A stretch of DNA of 64,000 nucleotides from Methanobacteriota archaeon (lineage in GTDB: Archaea; Halobacteriota; Methanosarcinia; Methanosarcinales; Methanosarcinaceae): positions 35,109 to 99,108 of the forward strand of contig JAENYU010000004.1 in NCBI GenBank assembly GCA_016841625.1, given 5' to 3'. Below, one piece after another: positions 8,374-18,229 of the stretch. A program made the translations under genes and the position numbers. The notes under the pieces were generated by a model. It was not told the origin of the DNA, ran no database searches, and worked only from the letters and a program-made list of their open reading frames with translations. Every line of letters begins with the position of its first letter. The stretch's first letter is position 1.

Positions 8374-8390
8374 CATATATTAATATAAAC
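8374..8390 (+). promoter_or_regulatory. Probable TATA-type promoter for the SLC13 transporter
   Basis: CATATATTAATATAAAC, a good archaeal TATA-box match, about 30 bases before a purine-rich ribosome site (GAAGGGGGG) at 8405-8413. A long leader of roughly 100 bases would then separate it from the transporter's start. Confidence 0.4.
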
Positions 8391-8417
8391 GATTGTATAT
8401 AATTGAAGGGGGGAATC

Positions 8418-8447
8418 ATGATGAGGTGGCAGGCCGGGGTAAAGTAA
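8418..8447 (+). CDS. Possible nine-residue leader peptide
   Basis: A tiny frame, MMRWQAGVK, opens right after a strong GGGGGG ribosome site and closes about 70 bases before the transporter's own GGGGGG ribosome site and ATG. The strength of the first ribosome site with nothing else behind it suggests translation could begin here. It could be a regulatory leader, or the site may be fortuitous. No attenuator hairpin was identified. Confidence 0.2.
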   Translation: MMRWQAGVK

Positions 8448-8515
8448 CAGGCTGACGTGAGCTGCTTCAAACTTTAAATTCTTTACTTAGATGCAAACCG
8501 GGGGGTTAGCGAATT

Positions 8516-10312
8516 ATGATGACAACTGATGCCTGGATTACCGTAGGGATTTTAGGAGTTACTTTTGCACTGCTCTTGTTCTCCAAACTGCCAGCTCATT
8601 TGGTCTTCCTGGGAGCCCTTACCGCTGCAATAAGTTTCGGACTTGCCCCGGTAGAAGAGTTATTGAAAGGTTTTTCCAATCAGGGAGTGCTGACCGTTGC
8701 CGTACTTTTCATGATTGCCGAGGGGATGTACTCCACCGGAGCCATCACCATGATCTCGGACCGTATTGTGGGCCTGCCAAAATCGGTGTTAAAAGCCCAG
8801 ACCAAGATCCTGCCTCCCGTGGCAGTCGGGAGCGCATTTCTTAACAACACGCCTCTGGTTGCCATGATGATCCCGGTTATCCGGGACCTTTCCAGGTCCA
8901 CAGGTCTCGACTCCTCGAAAATCTACATTCCCCTGAGCTACGCTTCCATACTCGGAGGGGCTTCCACTCTTATCGGCACCTCCACGAACCTGATCATCGC
9001 AGGTCTGGTGCTCGAGCAGATTGCCAGGAATGACCCCGGAGCCCCCGTGCTGGAGAGGATTACTATCTTCGTGCCGACTGTCGTGGGGCTGCCGGTGGCT
9101 ATAGTTGGGATTGTTTTCCTCTTTTTCATTGGCACAAAACTCCTTCCCACGCACAATATAAAGGAAGACGAGGAGATAAAACGGCGGCTCTACAGGGCTG
9201 AGTTCTTTATCAGGGAAGATTCCTACCTTGCGGGAAAGACCATTGAAAAAGCCGGCTTCGCTTCCCCTACGGGATATTCCCTGAACTCGGTCCGGAGGGG
9301 GGAAGAAGAAAAGCTCCTTATAGAACCTTCCTTCATGCTCAGCCCGGGAGATATCCTGACCTTTTTTACCAACGCCGACGGGCTGCCTGCACTCTGGGCG
9401 ACCATCGGGCTAACCCCGCTCAATACCCTCTCCCCGATGCAGGACGAACGGTACCGGCACCGCCTTGTGGAGGTGGTCATCTCCCCCAGGAGTTCGGCTG
9501 TCGGGCGCAGCATTGAAGAACGCCCTGAGACCGAAGAACCTTACGAGGCAGCGATCGTGGCAATTTCCCGGTCAGGAGAACCTCTGGAGGGCCCACTCCG
9601 GGAAGTGAGGATCATGGCGGGGGACAGTGCCGTGCTTGAGGTGGAAGACTCATTTTTCTACCACAACCGGAACGAAACCGAATTTATCATTGTCAAGCGC
9701 CTTAGAGGCTACCGTGTAAAGAGGACAGACCGGGCTATTGCCGCAATTGTCATCACTGGAGCGATGGTCGCATCGGCTGCACTCGGGCTGCTGACGATCT
9801 TCAACGCTGCGCTGCTGGCAACCTTTGCCATGCTTGCAAGCGGCTGCATGAGCATCAGGAGGGCGACAAAGAGCGTTGAATGGAACACGGTCGTGGTGCT
9901 CGGATGCGCCGTCGGGCTTGAAGCAGCGGTTACGGAAAGCGGGCTTGCGGACGTCATCGCCAACCTGATCTCGACCTTCGGAGGCAGCGATCCTTACGTG
10001 GCACTTTCAGTGGTCTTCGTTAGCTGCATCATAATGACAAACATCATCACAAACGCCGCAGCGGCAGCGTTCATGTTTCCCATTGCGCTCTCTATTGCAG
10101 GGGACCTGGGAACCAGTTTCATGCCGTTCGCAGTTGCCCTCATGCTCGGGACAAGCTATTCCTTCCTCAACCCCGCCGGGTACCAGACAAACCTCATGGT
10201 CTTTGAGCCCGGGGGATATACCACCAAGGATTACATCAAAGTGGGGCTCCCACTAACCATTCTGGTGAGCATTGTCGTAATCCTGCTCATCCCGGTAATA
10301 TACGAGTTCTGA
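8516..10312 (+). CDS. SLC13/DASS-type anion permease with central TrkA-C domains
   Basis: A 598-residue membrane transporter of the divalent anion/sodium symporter (SLC13, CitM-like) class. The two symmetric halves carry the family hairpin motifs: AFLNNTPLVAMMIPV and GTSTNLIIAG in the first, ITNAAAAAFMFP and NPAGYQTNLMV in the second. Between them, at about residues 215-400, lies a soluble insert resembling two TrkA-C (RCK-C) ligand-binding domains, as in many prokaryotic SLC13 proteins. Candidate substrates are sulfate, phosphate or dicarboxylates; sequence alone does not decide. Start at ATG 8516 (or 8519) follows a GGGGGG ribosome site. It is a lone gene with a long leader. Confidence 0.88.
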   Translation: MMTTDAWITVGILGVTFALLLFSKLPAHLVFLGALTAAISFGLAPVEELLKGFSNQGVLTVAVLFMIAEGMYSTGAITMISDRIVGLPKSVLKAQTKILPPVAVGSAFLNNTPLVAMMIPVIRDLSRSTGLDSSKIYIPLSYASILGGASTLIGTSTNLIIAGLVLEQIARNDPGAPVLERITIFVPTVVGLPVAIVGIVFLFFIGTKLLPTHNIKEDEEIKRRLYRAEFFIREDSYLAGKTIEKAGFASPTGYSLNSVRRGEEEKLLIEPSFMLSPGDILTFFTNADGLPALWATIGLTPLNTLSPMQDERYRHRLVEVVISPRSSAVGRSIEERPETEEPYEAAIVAISRSGEPLEGPLREVRIMAGDSAVLEVEDSFFYHNRNETEFIIVKRLRGYRVKRTDRAIAAIVITGAMVASAALGLLTIFNAALLATFAMLASGCMSIRRATKSVEWNTVVVLGCAVGLEAAVTESGLADVIANLISTFGGSDPYVALSVVFVSCIIMTNIITNAAAAAFMFPIALSIAGDLGTSFMPFAVALMLGTSYSFLNPAGYQTNLMVFEPGGYTTKDYIKVGLPLTILVSIVVILLIPVIYEF

Positions 10313-10455
10313 GCATGCTTCCAGGCACTGTTAGATGAGATTCGAGGAAGAAGAATAAACGTGATTGAAAAACAGAAATAAAAAAAGGACATAAGAGTGA
10401 CCTTACAATCACTCTTGTTCTTGTTTTAACTACAGTATTTTGAACTTTATCCGGA

Positions 10456-10881
10456 TCATTCTGCCGGAGCTTCTGCGACTTCGCCCTCAACCTCAGCGGG
10501 TTCGAGGCCTAGCAGAGCCTTGATGGACTTTTCGCCGTATTCAACGACCTTGGCGTTGATCTGGACGATATCCGGAGCGATTTCCTTACCGCGCATCATC
10601 TTTCTCCTGCGCTGCCCCTTTGTTTTCGGGGTGTAGCCAACACCTACGGCCAGCAGGATCCTCTGTCTCCTGGGCCCGGGCAGGTCCGGCTTCATAACAA
10701 AACCGCTGCCGTCACAGCCGCCTGTGATCTTGATCTTGTAACCGGTCAGGCCCATCAGGGAGCCGTCAACGGTGTTACCGATTGCTTTTCCGATAAGTGC
10801 GTTTGCTTCAGCATCCTTCACATCGATCTGGTAAGCACGCGCCTCCTTCGGATCTGAAACTACAACTTTGAAATTTGCCAT
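10456..10881 (-). CDS. rps6e: 30S ribosomal protein S6e
   Basis: A 141-residue archaeal/eukaryotic-type S6e of the small ribosomal subunit. Recognisable blocks are [11 protein letters not shown] at the start, [21 protein letters not shown] with GFVMKPD, and the basic [15 protein letters not shown] patch that contacts rRNA. The C-terminus has an acidic Ala/Glu tail. It is the last gene of the minus-strand cluster L7ae-S28e-L24e-Ndk-aIF5B-S6e, an order that recurs in archaea. Confidence 0.95.
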   Translation of the reverse strand: MANFKVVVSDPKEARAYQIDVKDAEANALIGKAIGNTVDGSLMGLTGYKIKITGGCDGSGFVMKPDLPGPRRQRILLAVGVGYTPKTKGQRRRKMMRGKEIAPDIVQINAKVVEYGEKSIKALLGLEPAEVEGEVAEAPAE

Positions 10882-11008
10882 GTGAATCCTCCAATATCAG
10901 ATTTATCTAATGGTTCCTCAGGTTCCTTTGCCTTAAATCGCCTTGTTACCTGTATCCTTATATTGTCCTGCATTTAGAATTATTAACGGTAATCCGAATC
11001 CCCAGCCG

Positions 11009-12793
11009 TCACTTCGCCCAGAAAGGATTGCCCTTGCGCTTGATTTCAAGGAAACGCTCCAGGGTTTCCTTCTCATCAGAGGACAGGGACTCGTAGATCT
11101 CGTGCTCAAGGACTTTTGCATGCCGTTCAGGTACGTTGATAAAGAGAAAATCTTCCTCTTTGATCTGACGCCCCACGGTTGCCCCGTCAATTGCCATTGC
11201 GACTTCCATGCCTGCCCTGGCAGAGGGAATATTGTCCCCTGCGGACTGCAGGCCTTTTATCTTGCCTACAGCGTTTCCGTTTTCAAGCATGACATCGGCA
11301 TTTGTCCTGACAACCCCGCCGAGCACCCTGACCCCGACTACTGCGGGTTTGCTCTGGCGAAAGACACAGCCCGGAAGGATCTTGAACCTGCCCGGACGAA
11401 TGATCGTTTCGAAAATCTTCTTTTCGGCCTGTTCCTGCTGCTTCTTCGCGTATTCCTGATAGTCTTCGATCAGGCGGTAGATCACATCATTCGTGAACAC
11501 CTTCACGTTGCTTCCCTGGGTCCCCTGCAAAAACTCCTTCGCATCCGGCGCGATCTTCACGCTGAAGCCTATAACCACCGAATAGAGCGGATCTTCAACC
11601 GTTGAAGCCTCAACCGCGTCCCTGTGGGATATATCTCCGACCTCGGCTTTCCTGATGGGAACTTCCTCTTTCTGGAACTCGTGAACAAGGGCTTCAAGAG
11701 ACCCGATTGTATCGGCTTTGATCATGATCCCCATGGAATCCGTATCAATCCTTACCTCGTCGATCTCGGACTTTACCTGTGCAACGATTTCTTCAAGGGT
11801 TTCCTCATCGGCCACCCGTAAGGGAGCGCCTGCAAGGGCATCCTCCAGCCCGGGTGCCGAGATTTTCACACCCACCGCAGCAGTTACTTTTTTGACCTGC
11901 TTGAACTTGCTTTCGTAGCGGATCTCGGAAAGTTCCCTGGGTTTTAACAGGGCTCTTACCTTGGTCTGGATGGGGTCACCCAGGCTTCCGATCACAACCG
12001 TGTCCCCTTTCTTCAACGTGCCGTCGTAGAGGATCACATCTGCAGTGGCGCCCAGGCCTTTTTCTTCCTTGACCTCCAGCACTGTCCCGACTCCGGGCCC
12101 TGTAGCACTGTACTCCAGGCTTGATTCCAGGAACCTCTGGGCCAATCCCAGAAGCACCATCAGGACATCGGGGATCCCTTCCCCGGTGACAGCACTTACA
12201 GGAACCACACCGAGAGTTTTCTGGAAGTTCGCAACCCTGTCATAGCGGTCCGCGGCAAAACCCTGGTTGTAAAGCTCACCTATCACTTCATAGAGCCTGT
12301 TATCAAGCAGGGACTGGACCTGTTCGCTCTGCTTTTTGAAAGTGGCAGCGAAAGGCATGTCCTTGTTAGGGTTCCAGCCGCTGATCCTGTCAATCTTATT
12401 GGCGACAACGACAAAAGGAGTCTTGAAACGTTTTAAGATCTGCAGGCTTTCGTGAGTCTGGGGCTTGAAGCCTTCGTTTACGTCCACAACCACAATCGCA
12501 AGGTCAGCCAGGGCGCCGCCCCTGCTCCTGAGGGTTGTAAAAGCATGATGCCCGGGAGTATCTATAAAGAGCAGTCCCGGTACAAGGAATCGATCCAGAA
12601 GCCTCGGGTCACCGAGTTTCTTGACAATAATGTCTATTGGGACTTCCGTTGCCCCGATATGCTGGGTGATTGCACCGGCTTCTCCGCTGACAATCGCGGT
12701 ACCCCGGATCTTGTCCAGTAAGGTTGTCTTCCCGTGGTCAACATGCCCCATTACGCAGACAATAGGAGTTCTCAGGTTTTTCTTATCAGTCAT
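11009..12793 (-). CDS. infB: Translation initiation factor aIF5B (IF-2 homologue)
   Basis: A 594-residue GTPase that promotes initiator tRNA positioning and subunit joining. G-domain motifs are clear: GHVDHGKTTLLD (P-loop), DTPGHHAF (G3), and NKIDRI (G4). Two beta-barrel domains and the alpha/beta domain III follow, with the C-terminal domain ending in the AK tail typical of the archaeal factor. The frame extends six codons upstream, but that ATGAGGAGG is itself the ribosome site for the ATG at 12793 (start MTDKKNL, nine bases away), so 12793 is the start. It is probably cotranscribed with ndk upstream and rps6e downstream. Confidence 0.95.
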   Translation of the reverse strand: MTDKKNLRTPIVCVMGHVDHGKTTLLDKIRGTAIVSGEAGAITQHIGATEVPIDIIVKKLGDPRLLDRFLVPGLLFIDTPGHHAFTTLRSRGGALADLAIVVVDVNEGFKPQTHESLQILKRFKTPFVVVANKIDRISGWNPNKDMPFAATFKKQSEQVQSLLDNRLYEVIGELYNQGFAADRYDRVANFQKTLGVVPVSAVTGEGIPDVLMVLLGLAQRFLESSLEYSATGPGVGTVLEVKEEKGLGATADVILYDGTLKKGDTVVIGSLGDPIQTKVRALLKPRELSEIRYESKFKQVKKVTAAVGVKISAPGLEDALAGAPLRVADEETLEEIVAQVKSEIDEVRIDTDSMGIMIKADTIGSLEALVHEFQKEEVPIRKAEVGDISHRDAVEASTVEDPLYSVVIGFSVKIAPDAKEFLQGTQGSNVKVFTNDVIYRLIEDYQEYAKKQQEQAEKKIFETIIRPGRFKILPGCVFRQSKPAVVGVRVLGGVVRTNADVMLENGNAVGKIKGLQSAGDNIPSARAGMEVAMAIDGATVGRQIKEEDFLFINVPERHAKVLEHEIYESLSSDEKETLERFLEIKRKGNPFWAK

Positions 12794-12948
12794 GTGCAAA
12801 AACCTCCTCATTCTGGCATCCAGCTGCTGCAGGTTCGGAAGGTCCCGGGTTTACCCTGAAAGGACCCGTTCTGCAGGTATCTTACAGGCAAAGGCGTGGA
12901 ATCGTGCCCGAAAGGCATCGGGACACGAAAGGCTTTGATGAACCTGTT

Positions 12949-13398
12949 TTATTCGTACAGACAGACCTCATCGATCCTGGTATATGCCGCGATTTCCGAA
13001 TCCTTAAAGTGGATTGCAATTTCCTTTGCAGCGGCTTCAGGAGAATCGGAGGCATGAACCACGTTTCTTCCCACATCCAGAGCAAAGTCTCCGCGGATTG
13101 TCCCGGGAGCGGCGTCCACAGGGTTTGTGGCCCCGTTTACGGCCCGCATAACTTTGACTGAGTCTTTCCCGGCAACTACCATCGATACCGAAGGACCGGA
13201 GGTGATAAACTCGATAAGGGAAGGGAAAAAGGGCCTGGCTGCGTGTTCGCCGTAGTGCTCCTTTGCAGTAGCTTCAGCGATCACGTTCAGCCTCATGGCA
13301 ATGATTTTCAGGCCGCGCTTCTCGATTCGGGAGATAATTTCCCCTACAAGCCCGCGCTGAACTCCGTCCGGCTTTACCATAACGTATGTCTGTTCCAT
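12949..13398 (-). CDS. ndk: Nucleoside diphosphate kinase
   Basis: A 149-residue Ndk, which balances nucleoside triphosphate pools by transferring the gamma phosphate through a phosphohistidine. The family pattern is present throughout: [14 protein letters not shown], the [12 protein letters not shown] strand, GTIRGDFA, and the catalytic His in [11 protein letters not shown]. The open frame reaches 48 codons further upstream into the L24e gene, but the ATG at 13398 follows a GGTG ribosome site and gives the normal family length and N-terminus. Confidence 0.96.
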   Translation of the reverse strand: MEQTYVMVKPDGVQRGLVGEIISRIEKRGLKIIAMRLNVIAEATAKEHYGEHAARPFFPSLIEFITSGPSVSMVVAGKDSVKVMRAVNGATNPVDAAPGTIRGDFALDVGRNVVHASDSPEAAAKEIAIHFKDSEIAAYTRIDEVCLYE

Positions 13399-13445
13399 GT
13401 GTACACCTTTGTATGCCTTATAAAATACAGCTATCCTGGTTGTTC

Positions 13446-13634
13446 TTATGCCTTCTTCAACTGGATTCTGCCTTTTTCGGTCCACACGGTACGTCTCGGA
13501 AGCCGTCCCAGCTTGAAGTTGTTTATGCACTTGGAAGAGCACATGTAATAGGTAGAGCCGTCTTTCTTGACATAGAGCTTACCGGTACCTGGCTCCAGCA
13601 TTTCTCCGCAAAAATAGCATTTTCTCTGTTCCAT
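13446..13634 (-). CDS. rpl24e: 50S ribosomal protein L24e
   Basis: A 62-residue zinc-ribbon ribosomal protein of the large subunit. The zinc ligands are visible as CYFCG near the start and CSSKC around residues 32-36, and the basic segment [14 protein letters not shown] follows. It lies 21 bases after the S28e stop codon on the same strand, within the L7ae-S28e-L24e-Ndk group common in archaea. Confidence 0.95.
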   Translation of the reverse strand: MEQRKCYFCGEMLEPGTGKLYVKKDGSTYYMCSSKCINNFKLGRLPRRTVWTEKGRIQLKKA

Positions 13635-13654
13635 ACTTTCTCACCGCACCGCTT

Positions 13655-14271
<617 letters not shown>

Positions 14272-14637
14272 GTAATAGTCTCCTTCGAAATTGCGGTGTC
14301 CGCAATTTTTCATCATTCATTGGTTTTTTAACACATATTCTTCTAGCATTGAAAATCAAATCCGAAAAATGGACTTAAAGTGCTTCAATGCGTAAAGCAG
14401 ATTAGTTGAAATACAGATGCTGCGAGCTAAATGCCGCAAACAGAACCTTAAAAGTACATGATTGCCTATAAACTTTCTGCTTGAAAAGCGGCTTAAACTC
14501 AGAATATACGAACAGAACCTAACCAGTATCCTATATAAATAGGTTCACGTTAACAATAAAGCAACGAAAAAATACCCTTATAACCATAAACCAGTAAATA
14601 TGCCCTTATAGCCATAAACCACAAATGAAAGATTCAT
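14272..14637. promoter_or_regulatory. Divergent promoter region, ribosomal cluster / radical SAM gene
   Basis: A 366-base region between divergent genes. A CCTATATAAATAGG stretch near 14530-14543 is a good TATA-box candidate for the plus-strand gene. A 19-base direct repeat, CCCTTATARCCATAAACCA, occurs at 14575-14593 and 14603-14621, between that box and the start codon at 14638, and could be a binding site. No gene is seen. Confidence 0.4.
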
Positions 14638-15270
14638 ATGGATACCCTCTACTACGAAGCCCACAATAACCTCTATCTGAACGTGACAAACCGCTGTACT
14701 GCAGACTGCATATTCTGCGTCCGGAACTTTGCGGACGGGGTATACGGGTATGACCTCAGGCTTTCAAAGGAACCTTCGGAAGAAGAAATAATTCATGGCC
14801 TTGGAAAAATCGACCTTGCAAAATACAGGGAAATCGTGTTCACGGGGTTCGGAGAACCGACACTCCGGCTCGATACCGTGCTTGCAGTTACCCGCTGGCT
14901 GAAAGCCCGGTCGGAAGGGCTAAAAGTCAGGCTCGATACAAACGGCCATGCCTCTCTTATCTGGCCTGAGAGGGATGTGGTTTTTGAACTGAAAACTGCG
15001 GGAATCGATTCCATTTCCGTCAGCCTGAACGCCGAATCCGAATATACATATAATAAGCTCTGCCGCCCAGTACACGAAAATGCCTATCCTGCGGTGCTGT
15101 ATTTCATCAACGAGGCAAAAAAAGCCGGAATCCATGTAAGGGCAACAATTGTCGAGTATCCGGGGATTGATGTGGAAAAATGCAGGAAGCTTGCAGAGGA
15201 CCTCGGCGCGGATTTTCATGAAAGGGAACTCTCGAAAACCGCAAAAGAACAGCTTGATGAAGAGCCCTGA
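14638..15270 (+). CDS. Radical SAM protein, TatD-linked type
   Basis: A 210-residue radical SAM protein. The iron-sulfur binding motif is CTADCIFC (residues 20-27), followed by a GFGEPTLR segment (SAM-binding GGEP-like motif) and LDTNGHA. It resembles the short radical SAM proteins described as TatD-linked in methanogens. The reaction is unknown. It is smaller than typical family enzymes and has no C-terminal auxiliary cluster domain. No TatD gene is next to it here; the neighbours are divergent ribosomal genes and a convergent symporter gene. Confidence 0.8.
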   Translation: MDTLYYEAHNNLYLNVTNRCTADCIFCVRNFADGVYGYDLRLSKEPSEEEIIHGLGKIDLAKYREIVFTGFGEPTLRLDTVLAVTRWLKARSEGLKVRLDTNGHASLIWPERDVVFELKTAGIDSISVSLNAESEYTYNKLCRPVHENAYPAVLYFINEAKKAGIHVRATIVEYPGIDVEKCRKLAEDLGADFHERELSKTAKEQLDEEP

Positions 15271-15378
15271 AAGAGATATTTGAAAGAAATTATTGAAACC
15301 AATTTTTTGAAACAGATTTTCTGAAAGAAACTTTTGAAAGCGAGCAGGCTGGAAAGGGATCAGACAGGAAAAAACTCA

Positions 15379-16845
15379 TTATGAGCTTTCAACAACCTCA
15401 TCCACCAGCACATCTTCCCCGCTCTTTTTCCTCCGGAGATCCCTCCGGGACTCCCTTGCAAGTTCAGCCTCTGCGCTCAGCTTGCCTCCAACCCACCTGT
15501 CCATCACCGTACAGGCAACAAGATCCCCGGTCACGTTAACCGCGGTCCGGGCCATGTCCAGAATCCTGTCAACCCCTATGATCAGGGCGATTCCCGCCGT
15601 GGGAATTCCCACACTGCTCAGGATCGTAGCAAGGATCACAATCCCTACCCCCGGCGTGGAGGGAGTCCCGATGGAAGCGCCAACAGTTGTGATCATAATC
15701 AGGACGAATTCGAAGAACCCCAGTTCAATCCCGAAAACCTGGGCAAGGAAGACCGCAGCAACTCCCTGATAAAGGGCTGTCCCATCCATGTTCACGGTCG
15801 CTCCCAGGGGGATTACGAAATGGGATACCGAAGGTCTGACCCCCAACTTTTCATCAGCGGTCTTGATGGACATGGGCATTACGGCTGCAGAGCTGGATGT
15901 CGAAAAAGCCAGAAGCATAACTTCGCGCAAGTCCCTTAAAAACGAGAGAGGGTTGCGCCTTGAAATAAAGGTCACAATCAGGAGATAAAAACAGAGCAGG
16001 AAAAACAGGCCCAAAAGCACGGTGACCACGTACAGCGCCATGCCCACAAGAGTGTCGATTCCAAGCTTCATAGTAAAATTCGCCAGCAGCCCGAAGACGG
16101 CAATAGGGGCAATGAGCATGCTCCACTTCACAACGGTCATGCACACTTCCTGGATAGAGCCCATGAGGTCAAGCAGGGGCTTTGCCTGCATGGGGACCAT
16201 GGAAACAAGAGCGACTCCCACAATGATGGAGAAGATAACCACCTGGAGCATCTGCCCACTGACCATAGCATTCAGAGGGTTTTTCGGGACCAGTTCCCCG
16301 ATAAGCATGGGTACGCTGCCGAAGGTGGGGTCGGGGACTGTCTGGTTATTCGTAACATTTGCCGCAGGAGCTCCAAGCATGCTCTGAACGAGTTCCCCAC
16401 TGATATAAAGTCCGGGCTTGATAATAAGGGATATCCCAAGCCCGATCAAGATAGCAATGCTGGTTGTAAACAGGAAGTAAACAAGAATCCTGAGCCCAAT
16501 TTTCCGGAGATGTTCCCTATCAGAACCACTGGCAATCCCCCGGATAATGGAAGCAAAGATAAGGGGCACCACTATCATCTGCAGGAGCCGAAGAAAAATA
16601 TACCCCGGAAGGGAAAGCCATTCTCCCACTACATAAGCTGTTTGTTCATCAAGCAGCCCCCCGAAAGGCCCGAGTATCAGCCCGACTAAAATACCCAGCA
16701 CCATCCCGATCATGATCTGGAGCCAGAGCCTTTTTCTCAGGAGATCACGCATAAGGTAGCTGAGCTTCTTAAGGGAACGAGGATGAAGCTGTTCAACGTG
16801 GTTGGATTCAGTATTGATTCCAAGCATGGCAAATCGCTGTCTCAA
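15379..16845 (-). CDS. Dicarboxylate/amino acid:cation symporter (DAACS, GltP/DctA type)
   Basis: A 488-residue transporter of the glutamate/dicarboxylate:cation symporter family (eight membrane helices plus two re-entrant hairpins). Key motifs are present: the serine-rich hairpin FSTSSSAAVMPMS, the NMDGTALYQG unwound helix that coordinates sodium and substrate, and GTPSTPGVG of the second hairpin. It would import glutamate, aspartate or C4-dicarboxylates with sodium or protons. The start may instead be the ATG at 16827 (MLGINTES). It converges with the radical SAM gene. Confidence 0.92.
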   Translation of the reverse strand: MRQRFAMLGINTESNHVEQLHPRSLKKLSYLMRDLLRKRLWLQIMIGMVLGILVGLILGPFGGLLDEQTAYVVGEWLSLPGYIFLRLLQMIVVPLIFASIIRGIASGSDREHLRKIGLRILVYFLFTTSIAILIGLGISLIIKPGLYISGELVQSMLGAPAANVTNNQTVPDPTFGSVPMLIGELVPKNPLNAMVSGQMLQVVIFSIIVGVALVSMVPMQAKPLLDLMGSIQEVCMTVVKWSMLIAPIAVFGLLANFTMKLGIDTLVGMALYVVTVLLGLFFLLCFYLLIVTFISRRNPLSFLRDLREVMLLAFSTSSSAAVMPMSIKTADEKLGVRPSVSHFVIPLGATVNMDGTALYQGVAAVFLAQVFGIELGFFEFVLIMITTVGASIGTPSTPGVGIVILATILSSVGIPTAGIALIIGVDRILDMARTAVNVTGDLVACTVMDRWVGGKLSAEAELARESRRDLRRKKSGEDVLVDEVVESS

Positions 16846-17374
16846 ACCTTTTTAAAGATAGGGACTTCCGCCTCATAAAATTGTTTCCATTTAAGAATCA
16901 GGACTTTGATTCCATAAGCATGCCATATTCCATAAGCATGCCATTAATCTGACAATCGGACATTGATTTTGTAACCAGGTCACGTATTCAATAATCCGAG
17001 TATTGATTCAACAAGCAAGATACAAGCAAGGGTCCGGTTTTTTAGAAGCGGGTATCTTCGTCCACATATTTTACCGCAACCGGTCTTTCGAAAAGCACAG
17101 TGTACCCGGCATGGGAGTCCTTTTCTCCTCCGGCAACTCCCTTCTCCACGAGTTCTTCCCCAGCCCGGTCCTGAGCACAGCAGGAAATTCCCGGCCGGGA
17201 GCAACTCAAGGATTTTACAGGATTCGACTTCCAGGGGACTTCCTATCAGCAATGTGCTTTCATCCGTCAGGGCCTGGGGGCTTGTGCAGCTAAGAGCCAT
17301 TCATCCAGGCCTTTCGGGCACAACATGCGGTTTTTCTCGTATATGCAGCTTTTTTTCAATTTATTTCCGGCTGC
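16846..17374. other. Gene-poor region with repeat and shattered frames
   Basis: An 18-base unit, ATTCCATAAGCATGCCAT, occurs twice in tandem (16909-16944). From about 16990 to 17310 the minus strand shows protein-like stretches in shifting frames, for example ALTDESTLLIGSPLEVESC in one frame and then HAGYTVLFERPVAVKYVDED in another. It looks like a decayed gene whose identity I do not recognise. Confidence 0.4.
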
Positions 17375-17710
17375 TTATGTCGTACCCATAGACAGCTTCT
17401 CGTAAAAGGGGTACAGTGTGGCCAGGTAGGTCCTGGCTTCGGCTTCCAGTTCCAGCCCCAGTTCTCCACAGTTTTCCAGGCTCAGGGCTTTCAGGACAGC
17501 ACTTTCAAGATCAACGGGAGCTTTTTCTCCAACTCCTATCCCCCGGACTTTAAGTAAAGGATCGGCAACCCTGTTTGCATAGAGAACCTTTCCGGCTTTC
17601 CCTAACCCTGAGTACCGTAGGGCGCTTCGAAGGAAAATGACCCATCCATTTCCCTCTTTTTTTCAGTTCCCCGGTTTTCAGGACTAATGACAAAGCGACT
17701 TCAAGGTCCA
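17375..17710 (-). pseudogene. Decayed N-terminal fragment of a PAS histidine kinase
   Basis: Read on the minus strand, this stretch encodes the start region of the neighbouring PAS kinases in two frames. One frame gives GKWMGHFPSKRPTVLRV, matching GKWMEQFPAKNPNPVIRV of the kinase at 23637. After a frame change near 17615 the next frame gives KVLYANRVADPLLKVRG, matching TVLYANRAADPLLKSWD. The fragment continues about 60 residues and ends at a TAA (17375-17377). The remaining PAS, HisKA and ATPase parts are missing. It is a remnant of a third family member beside the live ones. Confidence 0.75.
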
Positions 17711-17764
17711 CATTTTCCCGTTTTTGTCCCCTATGAAGTTTTTATTTATTAACTCAACTTCAAA

Positions 17765-18193
17765 TTAACTTTGAAAAGTAGAGCAGGAGATCTTATTCTG
17801 CCTTTTTTTTCCCATTTCCAGCCTGTTTTTGTGCAGCGCCATTTCAATGTTGCTGTGCAGGTCTTCTTCTTTGAAGGGCTTCGAGATATAACCGGTAGGT
17901 TCGGTCAGTTTTGCTCTGGAGAGTGTTTCTTCGTCCGTGTAAGCGGTCAGGTACAGGATAGGAATCCCGAATTGGGACTTGATTTCCTGGGCCGCTGAAA
18001 TCCCGTCCATATCCCCTTTTAGCATGATGTCCATCAGGACAAGATCCGCGCTCGTAAGTTCCGCTTTCCTGATAGCCTCTTCTCCGGTGGCCGCTGTAGC
18101 CGGAACCGAATAACCTAAATTCTTAAGCTTGTTTCTGATATTCAGAGCCACGATGTTCTGGTCTTCGACAACAAGAATTTTTGCTTTTTTCAT
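17765..18193 (-). CDS. Stand-alone response regulator (receiver domain only)
   Basis: A 142-residue CheY-like receiver. The acidic pocket lies in ILVVEDQNIVA, the phospho-acceptor Asp is in DLVLMDIMLKG (about residue 56), the Thr in YLTAYTDE and the Lys in GYISKPFKEEDL. There is no DNA-binding or output domain; only a short basic tail follows. Its start lies 36 bases after the stop of the giant PAS kinase on the same strand, so the two are probably cotranscribed and form a two-component pair, with the output presumably by protein contact. Confidence 0.92.
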   Translation of the reverse strand: MKKAKILVVEDQNIVALNIRNKLKNLGYSVPATAATGEEAIRKAELTSADLVLMDIMLKGDMDGISAAQEIKSQFGIPILYLTAYTDEETLSRAKLTEPTGYISKPFKEEDLHSNIEMALHKNRLEMGKKRQNKISCSTFQS

Positions 18194-18229
18194 ATTATTT
18201 CCCCTTTTTATCCATACTGTCTTTCCGGA

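Noticed and set aside
16980..17300. 106-residue minus-strand frame
   Set aside because: Protein-like similarity switches between frames along its length, so it is not a single intact gene; treated as decayed DNA.
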